A DNA stretch of 64,000 nucleotides from Erysipelotrichaceae bacterium (GTDB lineage: Bacteria; Bacillota_I; Bacilli_A; ML615J-28; CAG-313): assembly GCA_015059015.1 (NCBI GenBank), contig SVBG01000002.1:113636-177635 (forward strand). Reading direction: 5' to 3'. Each line of letters opens with the position of its first letter. Positions within the stretch are counted from its first letter, which is position 1. Positions 61,752 through 64,000 of the stretch are shown in pieces. The notes below the pieces were generated by a model. That model had not been told where the DNA came from. It saw only the letters and a program-made list of their open reading frames with translations, and did not search any database. A program made the translations under genes and the position numbers.

Positions 61752-61760
61752 TGGTAAAAT
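61752..61760 (+). promoter_or_regulatory. Extended -10 promoter of the decarboxylase operon
   Basis: TG-G-TAAAAT; start near 61767, leaving a 65-base leader before the ATG at 61833. Confidence 0.5.
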
Positions 61761-61832
61761 GAATATGAAGAATGTGGTTTTTTTAAAATCAATTCCTAGA
61801 AAATATATTTTTTACAAAAGGAGAACAATAAG

Positions 61833-63227
61833 ATGGGTGTAAAAATTGTTGATACTTGTTTAAGAGATGGTCATCAATCATTAATTGCAACACGTCTATC
61901 TACTAAAGACATTATACCTGTAGCTGAACTTTTAGATAAAGCTGGGTATCATGCACTTGAAGTATGGGGTGGTGCTACATTTGATGCATGTTTACGTTTC
62001 TTAAATGAAGATCCATGGGAAAGACTTGATGCTATTCGTAAAGCTTGCCCAAACACTAAATTACAAATGTTATTTAGAGGACAAAACATTCTAGGTTATC
62101 GTCATTATTCTGATGAAGTTGTAGAAAAGTTTGTTCAAAAATCATTAGAACATGGTATTAATATTATTCGTATTTTTGATGCATTAAACGATTTAAGAAA
62201 CTTAAAGAGTGCTGTTGACGCTACTAATAAATATAAAGCTAAGTATGATGGACATTGTCAAATTGCTTTATCATATACAACTAGTCCTGTACATACAATT
62301 GATTATTATGTTGAACTTGCAAAAGAAGTAGAAAAAATGGGTGCTGATTCTATCTGTATCAAAGATATGGCTGGTGTACTTTTACCAACTGATGCATATG
62401 AATTATTCTCTCGTTTAAAACAAAGTGTAAAACTTCCTTTAGAACTTCATACTCACTGTACTGGTGGTATTGCAGAAATGACAGTTATGAAAGCTATTGA
62501 AGCTGGTTGTGACATTGTTGATACTGCGCTTTCACCACTATCTGGTGGTACTTCTCAACCTTGTACAGAAAGTTTACAATATGGTCTTCAAGGTACTGAG
62601 TATGATCCAGGTTTAAATCTTGATTACTTAAAGAAAGCTTGTGAAAAATTAACTGTTGTTAAAGATGCATTCTTAAAAGAAGGAAAATTAAATCCTAAAG
62701 CATTAACAGTTAATCCAAACATCTTAAAGTACCAAGTTCCAGGTGGAATGTTATCTAACCTTATGAGCCAATTACAAGGTCAAGGTGCTATGGATAAATA
62801 TGAAGAAGTATTACGTGAAATTCCTCGTGTAAGAAAAGATTTAGGTTATCCACCACTAGTAACACCACTTTCACAAATGGTTGGTACACAAGCAGTTATG
62901 AATGTATTATTCGGTGAAAGATATAAATCTTGTCCAAAAGAAATTATTGAATACTTAAAAGGTAACTATGGACAAGCACCTGCTCCTGTTAACGAAGATG
63001 TTCGTAAAAAGATTATTGGTGATGCTGAAGTTATTACATATCGTCCTGCAGATAAGATTGCTCCAGAATTTGAAGCAATGAAAGAAAAATATGGTGATAT
63101 CTGTAAGTGTGATGAAGATGTATTATCTTGTGCATTATTTGAAAACGTTGCAGTTAAGTTCTTAGAAGCTAAATATGCTCCAAAAGAAAAAGATGAAGTT
63201 GTTGAATTCAACGTTGTTATTGGGTAG
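61833..63227 (+). CDS. oadA: Oxaloacetate/methylmalonyl-CoA decarboxylase-type carboxyltransferase (alpha subunit, no biotin domain)
   Basis: 464 residues. 'DTCLRDGHQSLIATR' metal/substrate motif, 'LFRGQNILGYRHY', carboxylated-Lys loop 'SICIKDMAG', metal His in 'ELHTHCTGG', and 'LSGGTSQP'. It transfers CO2 from oxaloacetate (making pyruvate) to biotin, as part of the membrane Na+-pumping decarboxylase. The biotin domain that many OadA carry is missing; a separate carrier starts at 63940. AAAGGAG upstream. Codon use is richer in preferred codons than the surface genes, consistent with high expression. Confidence 0.92.
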   Translation: MGVKIVDTCLRDGHQSLIATRLSTKDIIPVAELLDKAGYHALEVWGGATFDACLRFLNEDPWERLDAIRKACPNTKLQMLFRGQNILGYRHYSDEVVEKFVQKSLEHGINIIRIFDALNDLRNLKSAVDATNKYKAKYDGHCQIALSYTTSPVHTIDYYVELAKEVEKMGADSICIKDMAGVLLPTDAYELFSRLKQSVKLPLELHTHCTGGIAEMTVMKAIEAGCDIVDTALSPLSGGTSQPCTESLQYGLQGTEYDPGLNLDYLKKACEKLTVVKDAFLKEGKLNPKALTVNPNILKYQVPGGMLSNLMSQLQGQGAMDKYEEVLREIPRVRKDLGYPPLVTPLSQMVGTQAVMNVLFGERYKSCPKEIIEYLKGNYGQAPAPVNEDVRKKIIGDAEVITYRPADKIAPEFEAMKEKYGDICKCDEDVLSCALFENVAVKFLEAKYAPKEKDEVVEFNVVIG

Positions 63228-63234
63228 GTGTAAT

Positions 63235-63927
63235 ATGAAAAAGTTATTTAAATTATTTATTTTAGTTATTACATGTCTATTTGTGTTTAGCTTAACTAGT
63301 TGTAAAAAAGGATCATTTGCTGATGCAGAACTTGTTGATGCAGCAGTTTTAGTAGTTGACAGACCAGTTGAAGGAAAAACATTTGTTGGTTATTATTCAT
63401 TTAATGAAGATACTAAAACTGGTACATTATATTTAGTAGGAGCTGTAATTCCTGCTGGTAAATATGAACCTGTTTATGTAGATAATACTACTGGTGATTA
63501 TTCACTTCCAGCTCATGGGCATCAAAGAGATGGTTACTACTTTGCTGGATGGTATAAAACAGCTGAATTTGCTAATGGTCAAAGAGTCACAACTCTTTCA
63601 ACTGTAGATGAAGATAAAATTGTTTGTGCTAAATATATCACTTTAGCAGATTCTGGTTTAATTGCTGTAATTTGTATTGCAATAGTATTCTTAATGTTAT
63701 TATTATTATGCTTTATTGTATCAGCATTTAAATATCTTCCTAAGAAGAAAGAACAAGTTAAAAAAGAAGTTCCTACTGCACCTGTAGTTAAGGCGCCTCA
63801 AAAAGCATTCACAATGGATGACATTAAAGATGAAGATATGATGGTAGCTGCACTTGTTGCTACAATCGATTATCATAACGAAACTAACGAAGACGTTAGA
63901 GTAGTTTCAGTAAAACAAATTGGATAG
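63235..63927 (+). CDS. oadG: OadG-like gamma subunit carrying an InlB-type ectodomain
   Basis: 230 residues from ATG 63235 (TAGGTG upstream); the extension to 63175 overlaps the alpha gene. Signal peptide with lipobox SLTS-C (Cys23), then about 110 extracellular residues with an InlB/Listeria-Bacteroides-type repeat ('YYFAGWYKTAEFANGQ' ... 'VCAKYI'), one membrane helix (about 142-170), a Lys/Pro-rich linker, and a C-terminal 'DEDMMVAALVATIDY' ... 'RVVSVKQIG', the tail typical of OadG-type gamma subunits. The gamma subunit normally has only a short periplasmic end. Position between alpha and biotin carrier supports the role. Confidence 0.78.
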   Translation: MKKLFKLFILVITCLFVFSLTSCKKGSFADAELVDAAVLVVDRPVEGKTFVGYYSFNEDTKTGTLYLVGAVIPAGKYEPVYVDNTTGDYSLPAHGHQRDGYYFAGWYKTAEFANGQRVTTLSTVDEDKIVCAKYITLADSGLIAVICIAIVFLMLLLLCFIVSAFKYLPKKKEQVKKEVPTAPVVKAPQKAFTMDDIKDEDMMVAALVATIDYHNETNEDVRVVSVKQIG

Positions 63928-63939
63928 GAGAATAAAATT

Positions 63940-64000
63940 ATGAAAGTTTATAAAGTTAAAGTAAATGGTAAGGTTTACGAAGTTGAATTAGAAAGTGTAA
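63940..64000 (+). CDS. Biotin carboxyl carrier protein, 3' end beyond the window
   Basis: ATG 63940 follows AGGAGAATAAAA. The 20 residues visible (starting MKVYKVKVNGK, continuing VYEVELE) match the N-terminus of decarboxylase biotin-carrier subunits and free-standing biotin/lipoyl proteins. It would carry CO2 from the alpha subunit to the membrane beta subunit, expected next downstream. Confidence 0.75.
   Translation, partial: MKVYKVKVNGKVYEVELESV

Noticed and set aside
1-64000. Mollicute genetic code (TGA as Trp)
   Set aside because: tsaE and rimI end at TGA with the expected family lengths and Trp is encoded by TGG throughout.
1-64000. tRNA or rRNA genes, insertion sequences, prophage or integrase genes
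   Set aside because: No cloverleaf-encoding segment with a TTCGAnT arm, no rRNA core, and no transposase or integrase motif was found in any intergenic stretch or reading frame.

Overview
The window is about 64 kb of very AT-rich DNA from a low-GC Gram-positive bacterium of the Bacilli/Mollicutes side of the Firmicutes. It uses the standard bacterial code: tsaE and rimI end at TGA, so it is not a code-4 mollicute. Clear Shine-Dalgarno sites, Bacillus-type promoters, a small SRP RNA and the sporulation-type genes yunB, cwlD and two CotF-like small coat proteins suggest a lineage that forms spores or descends from spore formers. Many secreted BspA-type leucine-rich-repeat, InlB-type repeat and GHL10 proteins, plus a Na+-pumping decarboxylase, fit an uncultured, anaerobic, host-associated Bacilli member (RF39, Acholeplasmatales or Erysipelotrichales-like). 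That placement is inference; no rRNA is present.

Layout. 1-3.2 kb: end of a BspA-LRR protein, a YqeY fragment, a small structured RNA with a consensus promoter, and a lipoprotein joining InlB-type repeats to a solute-binding domain. 3.3-7.9 kb: SGNH hydrolase, ArsB-like permease and NagZ-like glycosidase in one direction, with mgsA convergent. 8-12.2 kb: an LRR lipoprotein, a small Cys/His protein, a possible split-barrel protein, a cation diffusion facilitator. 12.3-30.7 kb: accessory surface region with two GHL10-domain paralogues, a beta-helix/InlB protein, a DMT permease, a heterodimeric ABC exporter, an island bounded by a roughly 180-bp direct repeat of the tspO 3' end, and two coat-like genes. 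30.8-35 kb: split chrA, tdk, tadA, a PlsC-like acyltransferase. 35.1-39.1 kb: a 38-codon peptide gene next to a 1282-residue LRR/DUF6273 surface protein. 39.2-45.4 kb: SRP RNA, a YwaF-type protein, dapF, an amino-acid/Na+ symporter, dusB, a lipoprotein and hflX. 45.5-55.6 kb: a ClpC-like protein with an inactivated second AAA+ domain, a large divergent SF1 helicase, an ankyrin protein, cdaA, a PAS membrane protein and fused ispDF. 55.6-60.6 kb: yunB, nfu-like, an S1-domain gene, a thioredoxin-like lipoprotein, cwlD and the t6A set tsaE-tsaB-rimI-tsaD. 60.7-64 kb: an ASCH protein, a YcxB-like protein, then a decarboxylase operon (carboxyltransferase alpha, a gamma-like lipoprotein, the start of a biotin carrier) running off the window.

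How it fits together. The housekeeping blocks cover cell-wall precursor supply (dapF), isoprenoids (ispDF), tRNA modification (dusB, tadA, tsaBDE), c-di-AMP synthesis (cdaA) and ion pumping. The surface blocks share modules: a recurring 'IYKKN...YSSE' domain, Big-type Ig domains, BspA LRRs and InlB repeats. Many promoters share an extended -10 of the form TGN-TATAAT, and most units end in strong hairpin-plus-T terminators. The least ordinary items are the degenerate Clp protein, the divergent helicase with a degraded nuclease-like tail, the cdaA-PAS pairing, the gamma subunit carrying an InlB-type ectodomain, the duplicated tspO end flanking an island, and the 38-residue peptide.
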